Positions 49,301 through 62,073 of a stretch of 64,000 bases of DNA are shown one piece after another (position 1 is the stretch's first letter; each line of letters starts with the position of its first letter). The DNA lies in the NCBI RefSeq assembly GCF_002078875.1, contig NC_034410.1, positions 103,922,915 to 103,986,914 on the forward strand, read 5' to 3'. Source of the stretch: Numida meleagris (taxonomy: Eukaryota; Chordata; Aves; Galliformes; Numididae). Made by a program: the position numbers and the translations under genes. The notes under the pieces were generated by a model that worked only from the letters and a program-made list of their open reading frames with translations, made no database searches and was not told the origin of the DNA.

Positions 49301-52300
49301 TCCTCTGACTTCTAGTCCACATAGGATTCATATGGTGACCTAACCAGAGCTCCTGTTTTATATACCTTGCGAACTCATGTGCTAGCCCCACCTTCCCTCT
49401 TTCCCTCTAGGGCAGAGACTTCAGAGGAGATAACTCTGTCTGCTACCGGCTAGACAAAATATTTGGAGACATATAGCTTCTTGTCAAATGCAATTGCACC
49501 CCTACTGCTTCATCCACATGACAGTACGACATGTAAGTACCTTCAGTCACACTACATTGAGAATAAGGCCATTGGCAAGATAGCCCTCGCTTTTACTTTC
49601 TTCTTTATTTTCCTAGTTTTTGGAGTAGGAAGAAGGTGCATGGCTTTAATATTTCCTGGTTTTAAGATGTCTCTATCGATTTTAATTAACCTTCCCTTAG
49701 GCTCACAAACACAACAAACAGGACTCCTAAAGCAAATAAAAATTACCATGTTACATGGGGGTTTCAAAGCATTTCTAGCTCTCAAAGCTACAATTAAAGG
49801 TTTTAGGAGGTGGCTTTTAAAGAGCTATGGGCTGTTATCATAGATCACTAATATTTCATTGATCTGGCTAGCCCATAATTCAGCATCATTAAGGTCCATG
49901 CCATAAGCATCCCATAAAATTATAAAATGAATTAAGCTAGCATTTGTTTTGCAGAACAATTACATTGTATTTTTCTTGACCTTTATGTGTTGTTTACATG
50001 GTTATAAGCTACAGTCAGAACACTTTGAGCTTGAGAACATAATTTCCACTAGATATATGAAAACTGAAATGGTGGTACAGCTTACAAACCTAAAAATACT
50101 ACAATGCTGCTAATCGCAGATTTTTTTTTTCCAGCAGTTCAGCCACAGAGTAAGGTTTTTGGGATCAAAAGTAATCTTAAAAAAATAAAAATGAATAGAG
50201 ATCTTGGTCCTTTATGAAAGTCAACACTGCACATAGACAGCCTTAACATCTTCTGTAACAACAGCAACAAAATGTTGATAAGATAAAGTTACATTCCCAT
50301 ATATTAGTTTAGCAGCTACAAATGTTATTAAGCTCAGTCTTTCCTGAAATGTTACTACCATCCAGGAATGAAATAGTATTTAGTATATGTTGTTTTTCTA
50401 TAATATATATTTCACATGGCTTTAGCAGAGAAATCTTGCATAAAAATGATTCTAAATTACACTTTCTGCCATTCAGCAATGTAAATGTAATGAGAAATAA
50501 AGTCAGTTTAAACACTTCAGTTTTTCCACAGATTGCTGCAACAAAATAATCCTTGTGCTATCAAGTGGAGTGTAAATGGGAGTACTTGAGTCATAACTAA
50601 CACTAATTTCCTGCTTTTGAGCAAATAAGTTGAGTTATTCCAGCAGTATAGTCAGAAGTAAACAGGAAAAGTAAGCTTACTTAGTATTTGGGTAGTTTTT
50701 GGTGTCTCTAAAAAAGCAGTTGGGTAATTGTACTTACCTCTTCTGTTTGCAGCTGTGCATCTGAATTATACATGGAAATTCTTTTGAAATAAAAGAATGC
50801 TCAATGTGAAATCATAAAGCAGAATTTCAGGTGTCGCTAATATTTTGCCTGTACACATAAATCTTACTTCTCAGAGAAGTTCAACTTCACTGCTTCCACT
50901 GCAGTATTTTTTACTGACAGATCTAGATAGCCTGCAGGTTTCCTTAAGCTGCAGTTCAGCTGATAGCTCTCCAGAGTTTTTAGCTTCTCATTTACTAGGT
51001 CTGCCAGTATACTAATAAGGTAGCTCTATCGGTTCTGAACAACTGTGAATATTGGTGTAAAATATGGTTGCTCCACCCCATCTATGATTTCATTGTTTCA
51101 GAATTGTCTGAGCATGAAGGCAGGGTATCTTTGAAGATCCTTCCTATTTTTCTGCTTTGGAGGGCAAAGTTAGCATGCTGGATGTTTCTCATCTACTGAC
51201 AAAACACTGCATGAACTACTTATTCTGTCTCAGTTTTTCATGTTATTTCCAGACAACATTCCAACTGGAAGTACTGTTAGTCTGTATTATCCCTTTTTGT
51301 GATTCAGTTTCAGGGACAGCAAAAAACACAGAACTGTATGCAAATCTCCCAGATTTGTAGGTTAGGATTATTATTATCCTTCCCTATCTAAAATTTGATC
51401 TCCGATCTTAATCCACAATAGATAATGGAGCTGGCTTGCAAAAAATGTGCTCTTTGTGTTTTCTCATGGATGTGACTTTGGTCTGGAAGGGACTAAAACC
51501 CCATGCAGTGCTGTTCTCCACACCCTAAGAAGCTTTAATGAGCCATCATTTACAAAGCACTTTTTTCCTATTTTTCCAGTAAGCTTATTGAGATTATATT
51601 TTGAAATTTGTAAAGGCAATAACAAAACTTCTTCCTGAGATGCACATTAAGAAAGCAGTACTGAAAAGGTTAACAGTCACAGTTAAAGCAATTAAATGTT
51701 TTATTTATATTTCAGGGATTAAGCAAGCAATTCAAGCATTGTAGCAAATAAAGCTGACAAGTCCTATTCACATAAATGACAACGTGCAGACAAAAATTAG
51801 ATTAATTTACAAAATAACAATAATTCTTTTACCCAGAATGATATATTTACGGAAGGTGTTCAGAGAAATGCTTCCAATTATTTCCAACTTTGCAACAATT
51901 ATTACAGAACAACCTTTTCTTCATAAAATTGCCCTATTTTGATGACTCATTGCACTTTTTCATTCTTTGTATAAATGGACCTTCTTCACTACATAGACAC
52001 AGAAGGGATGCAGTTGGAAACAAAAGCAAGATTGAGAGAAAATAAGTAGTTTTGTTGTTAATGCAGTCACAAATAACTTTGCTAAATTAATGTAGCTGCA
52101 GGGTTCACAATAACCTATGAGTACTTAACATCTTCCCAGATGATGCATAGGTTGTTTCCCTGGAATTAAGTAGTCAGGCATATTTACCTCACAGTAACAT
52201 CTTCTGACAGACACATGCACATGTATACAAATACACTTACAGATGAAAGATATCTGAGAGCTTATATCTGAATATATATATCTGAGCCTTATAAATGGCT

Positions 52301-52917
52301 CTTTGGTTATTGATCATTCAGTTTTAATTGACAGAATTTTGAAGTTTTTCAATTGTTGGCACTCTGTTGCCATTTGATGGTGTTCGCATTAAAAATTATG
52401 ACAATCAACTTTGTACCCTTGATAGCTAGCTGTTACATTAGTTTTGCTTCTAGACCTGGGTGCTTACAATACATATTAGTCACGTGTAGAAGACAAAAGA
52501 TTGTGAAGGGTGCTTTTCTAGGGAGATCTATGCTGAATATTCATAGTAGATGGTCATTGCCTTTGTACTCCTAAATCAGAGTCCTGGTTATCTGAGAGCT
52601 TCTCTATTGCACACCACGATACATTCTACCATCAGAATCAGCTTTGTAATTAATCCTGGAATTTTGTGACTTGGTTTTATACAGGAGAAGTCCAGGAAAA
52701 CTGCTAATATTTTTGTGTATAAGAATTTTTTATAGTCAGAGGTAATCCTGTTTTATTAGAAGACAACAGCTAGTGAGAATATTGGATTCTTTGTTACTCA
52801 CTGCCTGGCTAACCTGAGTTGATTCGTTTGTGCTGAATGCTTTGTTTGTTTGTTTGGTTTTTAATCCTGCTGGATGTAGAACACCACTGTGCAATTAAAT
52901 AGGAGAGCCCAGAGCTT

Positions 52918-52934
52918 CTTTTTTTTTTTTTTTT
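52918..52934. repeat. Poly(T) run
   Basis: An uninterrupted T run of about 16-17 bases. Confidence 0.85.
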
Positions 52935-54448
52935 CATGATACAAATCTAAAGTAAGGAAGAAAAGCTGGAATTAATACTGGAAGCACTATTTGCAATGGC
53001 CATCTTCCTGCTATACTTTTTCCTTTATTTGCACTCATATATTCTTATCAAGCTTGATACGCTAGCTAAAAGAATGAAAAATGTTCGTTGTAATCCATCA
53101 CACAGACGATGGTAAGATGATAGTCTGAACAAAGATAAACTGTGCATTTTCTGTGAGTAAATGTTCCTTCTCAAAACCTCTTTTTTTCCCCACTTATTTT
53201 AACAAACAGTAATCTCCTCCTTATCTATAACAATCACAGGAGTACAAATTATCCACTCCCTTAAGGTGTTGCACATCTTGGGCTTCTTGACTGACTTTTT
53301 TTTCTGACCATTTTCTCAGATATCCTAAATGAACAATGTTATTTATTCCTTCTGCTCCTTCCTCCCTCCAGAGAGCTCTGTATGCCTTTGACCCTGGGCA
53401 TGTTTATAACATCTTTGATGTCCCTATGTGATAACACTTTCATTTCAGTCAATGGTATCATATTGTGCAGAGAGCTTTTTGTACTCCTACTAAGCTTTTC
53501 AGGAACTTACTGCCCTCCCTAAACAATTCATAAAATAGAGTATCATCCTGCATCATAATAAAAGTTCGTTCTGCTATAAATGTGAATGTAGTGGACAATG
53601 TAAGCAAGGAAAAGAAAGACTGTACTGGGAAGTCTGTGTAATTTCTAAACTACCTGCTCATATGCTATAAGAGAATGATGTCCTTCATTGCTGTAAATGA
53701 ACATTGTAAACCAAAGGGCAAAAAAATAAAGAAAAAAAAAGATCATTCATCTGATAACAGTTTTTTTTAAAAATGGCAACTGCAGCTGCTGAGGGGCATT
53801 ACTAAAAGTGACAGATTTCAGATTTCCTCTTTTTTCCAGTCACCTATGAGTCATATTGCCATCATTTCTTCATCTGTAGGGGACAAACTCTGTCCTTTCT
53901 GTGAATTATGTCAGCAATCTTCCATCAGACACATGCAATATTGCTAGGTGACACCTTGCAGCAGGTGTTCACTTTTTCCATATGGTGCTTCACACATTTA
54001 CTTGAACTATCATATCTGAAGCATATTGAATTTGTTCAGCCTACAGACGGTGTCAAGCTAGATGGACGACATTCTTTTAAGTATGTGCATTCGTCTTGGC
54101 TTGACAAGTGTCCATTTGACACTGAATGAAAAGTCTTTTCCTGAGAACGCTCTAGAATACCATATTACTCGTCACTGCAATCATTGTGCTGCCAGAATTT
54201 TGCAAGAAACATTTGTGATTCCCACTGGCAAATTGCTTTTATCTTGATATGCCGAAGTATAAAGTATCTAGATCTCCTGTTCTGAATTAGATAAGTATTA
54301 TAATTTTATAAATAATAAAGACAATTTTTAAAATTTTTGTTTCTTAAATGAGAATTTTGTGTTTGTGCTACTGGTTGCTTCAGTAACGTATCTATGTCAT
54401 CTACAGTGGTCTCTGTCAGAAAGGATTTTTATTTTGTTTTTTTCTCTT

Positions 54449-54464
54449 TTTTTTTTTTTTTTTT
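54449..54464. repeat. Poly(T) run
   Basis: T-rich tract with an uninterrupted run of about 16 bases. Confidence 0.85.
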
Positions 54465-57400
54465 CCTGGAATACATCCTATTGACAGGCTATGTAATTAT
54501 TTCTATTCATGTGTTCAACACAGTGCTACCTACAGCAATGAATCTTAACTGTTCTTCCATTTAGTGAAAGAATCTGGTCACTTATTATGTGTCTGTAACA
54601 TTTGACATCTTGATTTAATTGAGACAGGAAAATCCAAGACAGTTTAGTAAGAGTACTTATTGACTTGGACAAACAAGTGAAGGATTGCGTAGTCCTGAAG
54701 TAGTGGAATTCAAAACAGCAGGCTGAAGCTTCATTTTTAATCTACCAAAAATTATACTCAGTAAAAGCAAGGAGCCTTTTTTTAGCCCACCATATCATGA
54801 AAATAAAAATAAATAGACAAAAATTTTGGTCAATCTATCTTAGTATGATACATATGACAAGGCTGAGGCATACGCAAAGGTGTCAATCCCCCCATCTTTA
54901 GTGCTAAAGATCCTCTAGCCAAGTTCCTAGTATTTTCTACACTGAACAGATTCTTGGCAGTAGCTCTAAAATTAATGAAGCAAACTTGTCTCTTCTACAA
55001 AATCTCTTCAAAAATTCTGTTTTTCTATAGCAGATTTCACTCTAACAAGCTGGTGCCACAGTTGTACTTTATTGCTATATTTTCAATTTTTATTTTGTTA
55101 CTTGCTGTAGCACTAGAATATTGCAAGCTGAAGTGGAAATGTTCACAAAAAAACAACTTTTTCTTAATCAGAACTAAAACTGGGTTATGGATAAGGATTC
55201 AGACTGCGTGGTCATGGAAAACTGAGGTTTGTAAGTCATGTGATTGGTGAAAACTAGCTGTTTTCATCAGCTAGTGCCGCGTAAGTGATGGCCTTATGAA
55301 CAGATATCTCTTACACTTTCTTTGACTTCATTAGAAATACGGTTCATAAATGAGACCATCCGGCAGTCACTGGAGCTTTCACAAAGAAACAGTTGCTATC
55401 CAAACAATCGGAGTTCAGTTTTTTTAGGCACTCCTAGCTGGTCTACAGAAGCTGATGGTTGTGTGAACGTCTGTGGACATTTTTCTGCCTTATTCGACTA
55501 GTAGCCTTCCAAGCAGCCCATGAGAAAATACTTGAGTGACCCATATACTTCTGTTTGTGTTTCTGGTCCTAGTAAACTGTCTAGAAGATAATTATATTTA
55601 TGGAGAATCTAATTATGTTAATGGAGAATTTTTATCTTACCTGTCCTTCATGCTGCACAGGAATAGTTTTTATTTCATGATAATGCCACTCAGCCATAGT
55701 ATAATCTGAGGTCTTTTTACACGATCTTGCTATCAGATTTTGGTTTTTTGTTTAATGAACTTTGCCACATTACTGTTCTTTCCTTCACTGATCCCCTGTG
55801 CATGTTTATCTGTCCCAATACAGAACCTTATTGTATGATTATGAATTCCATCGTTCCATTCTCCCCTGTATGGGTACCTCACTCATCTCTTGAGTAGCCT
55901 ATGGTAGCCTTTGTAAGTGTAACTTATTTTTAAATCTAACTTTCCCTTATGCTAAGACCAAGTTAAACAGTAGATTACACACCGTAGAGAGCTTTGCAAT
56001 CTTACCTTAGAATTTCTTTAAAATGCTTACAATGCCTTACTATACATCTTAGCAATTTATTGTAAAATCATTTCTTTCAAAACTTCAGTTTTACACAGTT
56101 TGTCATTGTGAGTACAGAGGAGAAATCACCAATGCGAAAACCTCCTAGAATTCTTCAGCACAAACCAATGAAAAATGTTAATTGGTTCTGCAAAGACTTC
56201 GATTTCTTTTTGTAACATAATTTGCAAGTTTAGAATCCAGTCCTTTTTAATTTTAGTTTATACTTCTGAGGTATTTTAAAGTGTGTTGGGATGAGGAAGT
56301 GGTCCATAGTTTTTTTCTCATGCACCTTAATATGCTTTTACATTAAGCTTGTCAAAGTTAGTTATTTTCAGTTCTCTCTATTAAGACACAGATTACTCTT
56401 TCTGAGGGATGTCTTTGTGCTTGTTCTCATTTTCTTCAGTTTGATCACATTAGATTTTATTGAGTTTTTTAGAAGTCAAACTTAATTTGTGTGTTATGAC
56501 TCTGATCTGCCAAGGCAGAAGTGATCATCCTCAACAAGCCATACAGATCTTGTACTTTTTGACTGTGCCTTTTGATTTTCTTCTTCCTCATTATATTCAT
56601 TCCCCTTTTAAAATTAGACATTTACAAGATGCTAATTTTCCTGGTTTCCTCCATGAAGGATTAGAAATTCATTGCATTATTATCATTATTATAGAGCTTT
56701 ACTTTGGCAGTCTCCTATTTAATTGGGATCTCCATACTTGTCAAAATATGCTGAAAAACTGTTCCAGATCTTCAAGTCTTCTAACAATCTGGTTCAAGAA
56801 ATAGCTATTAATGGTGTCAAAAAAATGCTCTCATTGCACCATGAGCATTATGAAGTTGACTCAGTCCTCATAAAGTCATCAAAATATCCTGGTTTTTACA
56901 TTTATAGTTTCCAAACATGTCTTAGCAGGTCATATTTGTCCTCCTCGTCTGATGATTCTTGAATAACCCTGGTACTATTCTTGTCTCTCTTCAACAGAAA
57001 ATTTCATTTCTGTGGGCTCTTTTATGATAATAGCATTCCACACGTATGACTTAAAGCCCTGTTAATGTGATGTAACATGTCTTCTGGTATGGTTATTTCT
57101 TAGTCACAAATAAGTTTCACTTTGCTGTTCACTGACTTTCACTCACCATCTTGCTTTCATCAAACTTTGGGTAAATCTGCTGTATTTCAATCTGATTCTC
57201 TAGACTTTCACTAACCTTTTGAATTTCAGCTTCAGAACATTTTTAAAGAAGTGGATACACATTTCATATTTGTCTGTCTATTTTTATATCTCATATATTG
57301 CCTAATATTTCATAAAGATATCCTTCAGCAGAAAGTGAGAACTTCCTTCTGCAGCCCCTTCAAAGAATGCAGCATTTTTCTGAGTGGATTCTGATATTCA

Positions 57401-59654
57401 TTATCTTAAACTGCGTGCTATTTTCACTATTTTACATTCTCCCGCCTTTTAGATATAAAGAAAAAAATACATGAAGACTGAGTTTTTGTTGTTATGGTCT
57501 GGCACATTGTCAGTAAATAGCCGTTTTGCTGCAATGTGTTTTTCCATAGACTGTAAAGCTTTTCTGAGTTCTCACGAACCATAAGCAGCTCCCACGTTTT
57601 TTTCCATTATTCTGCCACAGCTCGTTCTACTTTTCTTCAGTCCCATGCATGGTAGTGCCAGGGCTATCATGCATATTTTCATCTTTAAGAAGGACTTACA
57701 TATTGCCACAAGGTCTTCTGTTTTTTTTTTTTTTCCACCTCTATATTATACTAAAAATGCTACAGTATCTCACTGAGAGGGATACAGCTGATAGAGCCCC
57801 ACAGTCTACATAAAGCTTCTTTAGCTATATCTAGAACCACAGTTACAGGTTTCCTCTTAGAGGTTGGTTGGCTATCCAACAAAACTGGCCTTGGGAACCT
57901 TCTGAGAAATTTTTCTTTTTACAATAATGACACAGAAAAAAACCCCACAAATTTAATAACAGTATTGACACCAAAAGGGCTGATCTTCCAAGCTTGCAAG
58001 GAAGCAAATAATAATTAAATAATTAAATAATAAAGAACTGCTATTATCTGCATTCCTGATAGGAATCTGGTAGTGAAACTGAACTGTTTTGGAGGACACA
58101 GGGACTGTTCTAAACTTCATAATTTGCTTTACTTCTTCACTTTCACCTGCATGAGAGTCCTCAAGAGAAATTGAAGGAATTCAAGAAAGGCAAGAGTTAG
58201 GTATGCGTTGGCTGCTACATATTCCCTTGGGAAGAGACAGAGATGTGCAGGTGGGATTCTGTAGGACCCATCAGAAAAGCTAATACATTCACCACAAAAT
58301 CACATGGGAATTCAAGTTACTGCTCTCCCACTGTCTTGCAATCTCCAGCACTGCAATGAATGTTGCTGCCCTAGTGATACAAGTAGTACAAGGACACAGT
58401 GAAGGAGGGGAGAGAAAAACACAAAGTTCTCATCTGTGCTCTCATCCAAAAGTTTTGACATAATTGGAAACAGTAGAAGAAACTAGTGTCCATTGCATCC
58501 TCAGTCTTCTTCAGCAAATATGGCAGTAACTAGTCAATTCCTTCAGCTTATTAACTTCACCTTCTTGTATGCTCTCTTTCTCCTCTCTCACAAGTTATGA
58601 AAGTGAGCAGGTCCTCATTTCTTCAGCAAAGATTTATTTATTTATTTTAAATTAAACAGCACTGCTTGTCATGAGAGTGCATGCAAATAGAGAAAAATCA
58701 TCTATACTTTGCATTTTCCCTCACACACAAAGACTGCAGCTAATCAGAAATAACGAGCTGGTTTAAAAAATATGTGAGAAAACAATGATAGCCAATATCA
58801 GGGAAAAGGATAGATTGTTTGGAAACAGCTCATAAGCACAGCTGTGGAGAAGACCCTTTCTAACTCTCAGTTAGAGGGGAAAGGGTATATTCTGAAGCAC
58901 TGTAACAAGGAGAAGTTCTTTTTACATAGCTGGATTCCAGTGATAACAATGTTGGTGATAATTAATTACATGTGTTGTGTACAATGTTTTCCAATTTGAC
59001 AAGACAGAAATCACTTTATTTCTACTTTGTAGAGGGAATACTGTGACTCATGAGAGTTCACCCTTGATTTTCTCTTCAAAGTGTCATGTGCATGAGGCAC
59101 AATCTGCGTTGTGATTGAGAACTGAGAAATAATTTGCTACCTCAAGAGAAGAGCACACTAAACACAAAATATTAAGAAAGTAAATCCACAAATGCCATTA
59201 CCATGAAATCATACCTGTATTATAAACTAGTCATTTAAATCTAGTAGCAAAGTCAAGTTTTAGAAATTAACAAAGGGGAACCATCAAGCAAGTGTTAGGG
59301 TATCTGGAATTCTGATCGTAATAGAACTGATCCTGGCTTTCAGAATCTGGCAATCAAATTGCAGAAAAACTGGAAAAGACTTGAAAACTTCTAGTCCAAC
59401 GTCCTTTTTCAAGCAATTAGATTCCCTGTTAGCTTTCTGCAAATTAGTCAAATTATGTTCTCTGTCTCTTTTTAGATTTTATATGCTCCTTTTTCCAAAT
59501 TAAGAAACTGCCACCGGACTCCTTCCAAGTTGTTGACCTCTCTCCTCTGCCTGGGATGCCTACATGCAGCCTCATCAAGTGCCAGGTAGAGGGAAAGATT
59601 CAGTTACTTTCATCCATTGACTGTGTATGTGGTTACTTTTAACAATGGCACACA

Positions 59655-59755
59655 ACTGACTCCTGTCCAGCTTGCGGTCCACTCCCACCTTTCTCTGACA
59701 GTGCAATATTTGTCTCCAGCATGTGCCAATGCCTGGCATTCTTTGACTTCCTCAG
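59655..59755 (-). mobile_element. CR1 LINE fragment, reverse-transcriptase region (tentative)
   Basis: CTGTCCAGCTTGCGGTCCAC at about 59664-59683, then CCACCTTTCTCTGACAGTGC and a block with CCAGCATGTGCCAATGCCTG, resemble the complement of the CR1 region encoding DLGVLVDxKL and the preceding LHLG block, with gaps. It may be the 3'-ward continuation of the minus-strand CR1 piece at 60213-60920, separated by the plus-strand piece. Confidence 0.45.
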
Positions 59756-59924
59756 GTATTTTTTTTTTTTTTGTATTTGTCAAACTGATGTCATACTTCA
59801 TCAAGTAGGGCCATAAACCGTGACACTCACATGCTTGTGAGCAACATGGAGGAAGAGTGCACCCACCAAAGTAGTGAGGAATGCCCCCCAGTAGGATGAA
59901 TTCTGTGAGAGGAGCGCTGCAGTA

Positions 59925-60205
59925 GAGCTACAAACTATTCAGAAAGAACAAGCAAGAAAGGAAAAGTGAGCGAGTTGCCCTATATGCAAAAAAAAAAACC
60001 AAAAAACAAAAAACAAACAATACTGATTGTATGGAAATGTCTTTGAAGAACAGCAACACACAGGTCAAGACCTTATGGGTGAAAATTAGAGACCAAGTCA
60101 ACAAAGGAAACTTTATGGTTGGTTTCTACTACAGACTACTTGATCAAGGAGATGATGCTGATGAAGAGTTTGACATCTGCCAGAACTGCAAGTAGTCCAG
60201 GAGAC
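59925..60205 (+). mobile_element. CR1 LINE fragment, ORF2 endonuclease region
   Basis: Plus-strand translation gives the CR1 endonuclease blocks in order: YKLFRKNKQERKSERVALYA from about 59930, then, after an A-rich interruption at 59990-60018, TLWVKIRDQVNKGNFMVGFY at about 60073-60132. It ends YRLLDQGDDADEEFD at about 60133-60177. These correspond to the CR1 pattern RGGVALYV, SLWVRI and GVCYRPPDQxxxxDE. The fragment stops before the conserved GDFN motif. It is a decayed piece of the endonuclease half only. Confidence 0.85.
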
Positions 60206-60212
60206 TTGTTCT

Positions 60213-60920
60213 TAGTGAAGCCACGTCACTGAACAGCTCTTTGTTTTCTATGCACCTTAGCATAGTTTCCAGGAGGATGTGCTCCATGATCTCTCCAACC
60301 ACAGAGATGAGACTGACTAACTTGTAGTTCCTCAGGTCCTTCTCTTTTCCCCTTTTTATAGATGGGGCTTATGTTTACCCTGTTCTAGTCACTAGAAACT
60401 TCACTGGATGGCCATTACTTTTCAAACAAATATGACAGATAGTGCCTTAGTGATTTCATCCACCTGCTCCCTTGAGACCCTTGAATGCACTTCATCAGGT
60501 CCTAGGGACTTATTCAGGTTCCCTAGATGGTCTCACACCCAATCTTCTCCTACAGCAGGCAGTACTTCATTCTCTCAGTCCCTGCCTGTGTCTTCAGCGT
60601 GGCTAGAGCACTTGCCAGTGAAGACCAAGGCAAAAACGTTGAGTTTTTGCCTTGTATGCTATACAACTATGCCAGTTGTAGCCAGGTCTTCTGTTTCACT
60701 CACTGGGGGATACAGTTTCTCCTATTTTCCTTTGTTGATATATGTATTCAAATAAACCCTTCTTGTTATTTTTTATGTCTCTAGCAAAGCTCAGCCCCAC
60801 CTCTTCCTTGATTTTCCTGTTTCCCTCCCTGCACTCCTAGGCAATTGCCCTATAGTCTTCCAGGAAGAATATTCCTGCCTCAACTGCACTTATTTTTGCA
60901 CTTGTTTTTGCCCAAAGACT
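60213..60920 (-). mobile_element. CR1 LINE fragment, reverse-transcriptase N-terminal and middle region
   Basis: On the plus strand, CTTAGTGAAGCCACGTCACT, ACCTTAGCATAGTTTCCAGG and AGGATGTGCTCCATGATCTC at about 60215-60295 are the complement of the CR1 region encoding GKIMEQILLETMLRHM and the following HGFTKG-type block. The match continues through CACAGAGATGAGACTGACTA, the CTCTTTTCCCCTTTTTATAG region, CATCAGGTCCTAGGGACTTA and AAACCCTTCTTGTTATTTTT to the linker near 60900. Many stops and gaps are present. The orientation is opposite to the endonuclease piece on its left and to the 3' end on its right. Confidence 0.82.
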
Positions 60921-60924
60921 TTTT

Positions 60925-61077
60925 GAATGCCCCATCTCTAGAAGTACTCAAGGCCAGTTTAGTTGGGGCCCTGAGCAACCTAATCTACGCTGAGAGGTGT
61001 CCCTGGTAATGAGAGAGGGCTGGAACTGGATGGTCTAGAATATCCCTTCCAACATAAATCGTTCTATGATTCTAATG
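60925..61077 (+). mobile_element. CR1 LINE 3' end fragment
   Basis: GCCCCATCTCTAGAAGTACT, then CAAGGCCAGTTTAGTTGGGG and CCCTGAGCAACCTAATCTAC, then GGTGTCCCTGGTAATG and GGGCTGGAACTGGATGGTCT follow the CR1 3' end consensus. It finishes with CCCTTCCAACATAAATCGTT and CTATGATTCT, the terminal repeat. Confidence 0.9.
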
Positions 61078-61560
61078 CTGAAAGCATTTGTAAAGGTAAA
61101 CAATACCCAACTGAATTCTCTTTGCTCTTACATCTAGTAGTTTCATGGCAGAATATAAACAGACTGCTAAGGAATGGTTTTCCCATAGGAAGTTTGTGCT
61201 ATTTGTTTCCATCTACCATTTTGTCCTTCTGTTGCCTTTAAATGGCTTCCATGAGGTCATGTTTACAGCAACATGATTTCCAAGGAACTGAGGTAAATCT
61301 GTCTATCATGAACTTCCTTAAATCTTTCTTTGGGCCTTTTTTTGGAAACAGGTGTTACATTTCTAATAATAAGGACCCACTCTCACAGCTACAGCTCTTC
61401 CAAGATCTTGGACAGTGATTTTGAAATGGTATCAACTACATCTCTATCTTACTAAGAGTTAAAAGGTAATAATAAGTAACTGAAAGAATTTGCAGCAGGA
61501 TGTTTTATATCCTCAAGTTTGCTTCGGCAATCTTAGATTCTTTTTGCAGACCTGGGGTTC
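61078..61560. other. Non-coding DNA, nothing recognised
   Basis: Short plain stretch between a CR1 end and an LTR. Confidence 0.55.
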
Positions 61561-62073
61561 TCTCTCGGCTTATACTGGAATAGAGTTAATTTTCTTCTTG
61601 GCAGCTGATATGGTGCCATATTTTGGATTTTGCATGACAATAATGTTAAAGATGCACTGATGTTCTTGTTTCTGCTGAACAGTGCTCAGCAGCAATAAAA
61701 ACTGGGAGGAGTTGACCAGGGGCGCTTGCTGTTTCTCAGAGATTGAGTGGGCATCGATCAGCTGGTGGTAAGCAATTGCATTGTACATCATTTGTATTTT
61801 TTTTTAATTCTTTTTTGTTGGTGGTGATTTCCTTCCCTCTCCCTCTCCCTCTCCCTTTCCCTCTCCCTCCCCCTCTCCCTCTCCTTCTCCCTTCCCCTTC
61901 CCATTCCCCTTCACCTTCCACTTCCTCTTCCCTTTTCTTCTTCTTTTTTTTTTCTTTTTTTTCCCCCCTTTCTTTCTTATTACACTGTCCTTAACTGAAC
62001 CCAGAAGTTCTAACATTTTTCAGTTTTCTCTCCCATACCACTTTGGGAGTTAGCCTACTGGGTTAAGCCACAT
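61561..62073 (-). mobile_element. Avian ERV LTR (TGTGGTTTAA family) with long pyrimidine tract
   Basis: The left part, GGAATAGAGTTAATTTTCTTC at about 61577, then GGCAGCTGATATGGTGCCAT, TTTTGGATTTTGCATGACAA, AACAGTGCTCAGCAGCAATA and CAATTGCATTGTACATCATTTG, is the complement of this LTR family's 3' half and matches 24581-24760. The right end, TCTCTCCCATACCACTTTGG then GGGTTAAGCCACA (62060-62073), is the complement of the family's first bases, with an internal loss. The tract at 61836-61975 takes the place of a shorter pyrimidine-rich segment in related copies. Confidence 0.78.
61836..61975. repeat. Homopyrimidine tract, (CCCTCT)n-like
   Basis: About 140 bases almost wholly C and T on the plus strand, starting as CCCTCT hexamers and degrading to CTTCC and TTTTC runs. 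Only a few purines interrupt it, near 61903-61922. Confidence 0.9.

Larger units (their letters stand above)
46325..59654. other. Long AT-rich non-coding stretch
   Basis: More than 13 kb without a supported gene or clearly dated repeat. Poly-T runs occur at 52918-52934, 54449-54464 and 57720-57735. A GC-richer block at 48960-49450 carries a TATATA near 49360. Open frames at 49463-49843, 54954-55250 and 56460-56804 (all plus) are the longest, but they have AT-driven composition (Phe, Ile, Leu, Lys) and no recognisable motif. The 55.7-57.3 kb segment is T-rich on the plus strand and could hide very old LINE sequence, which I cannot demonstrate. Confidence 0.55.

Noticed and set aside
49463..49843. 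126-codon open frame with a hydrophobic stretch
   Set aside because: The hydrophobic run comes from TTT/CTT-rich DNA. There is no recognisable family and no promoter or splice evidence.
56460..56962. Possible ancient LINE or coding remnant on either strand
   Set aside because: I could not match an ordered series of motifs, and frequent stops on minus leave only isolated short similarities.
60408..60784. 115-codon open frame on plus
   Set aside because: It is antisense to the CR1 reverse-transcriptase region on minus, so it is a shadow frame.
61743..62016. Pro/Leu/Ser-rich and Gly/Glu/Lys-rich open frames on both strands
   Set aside because: They are translations of the homopyrimidine tract, not proteins.
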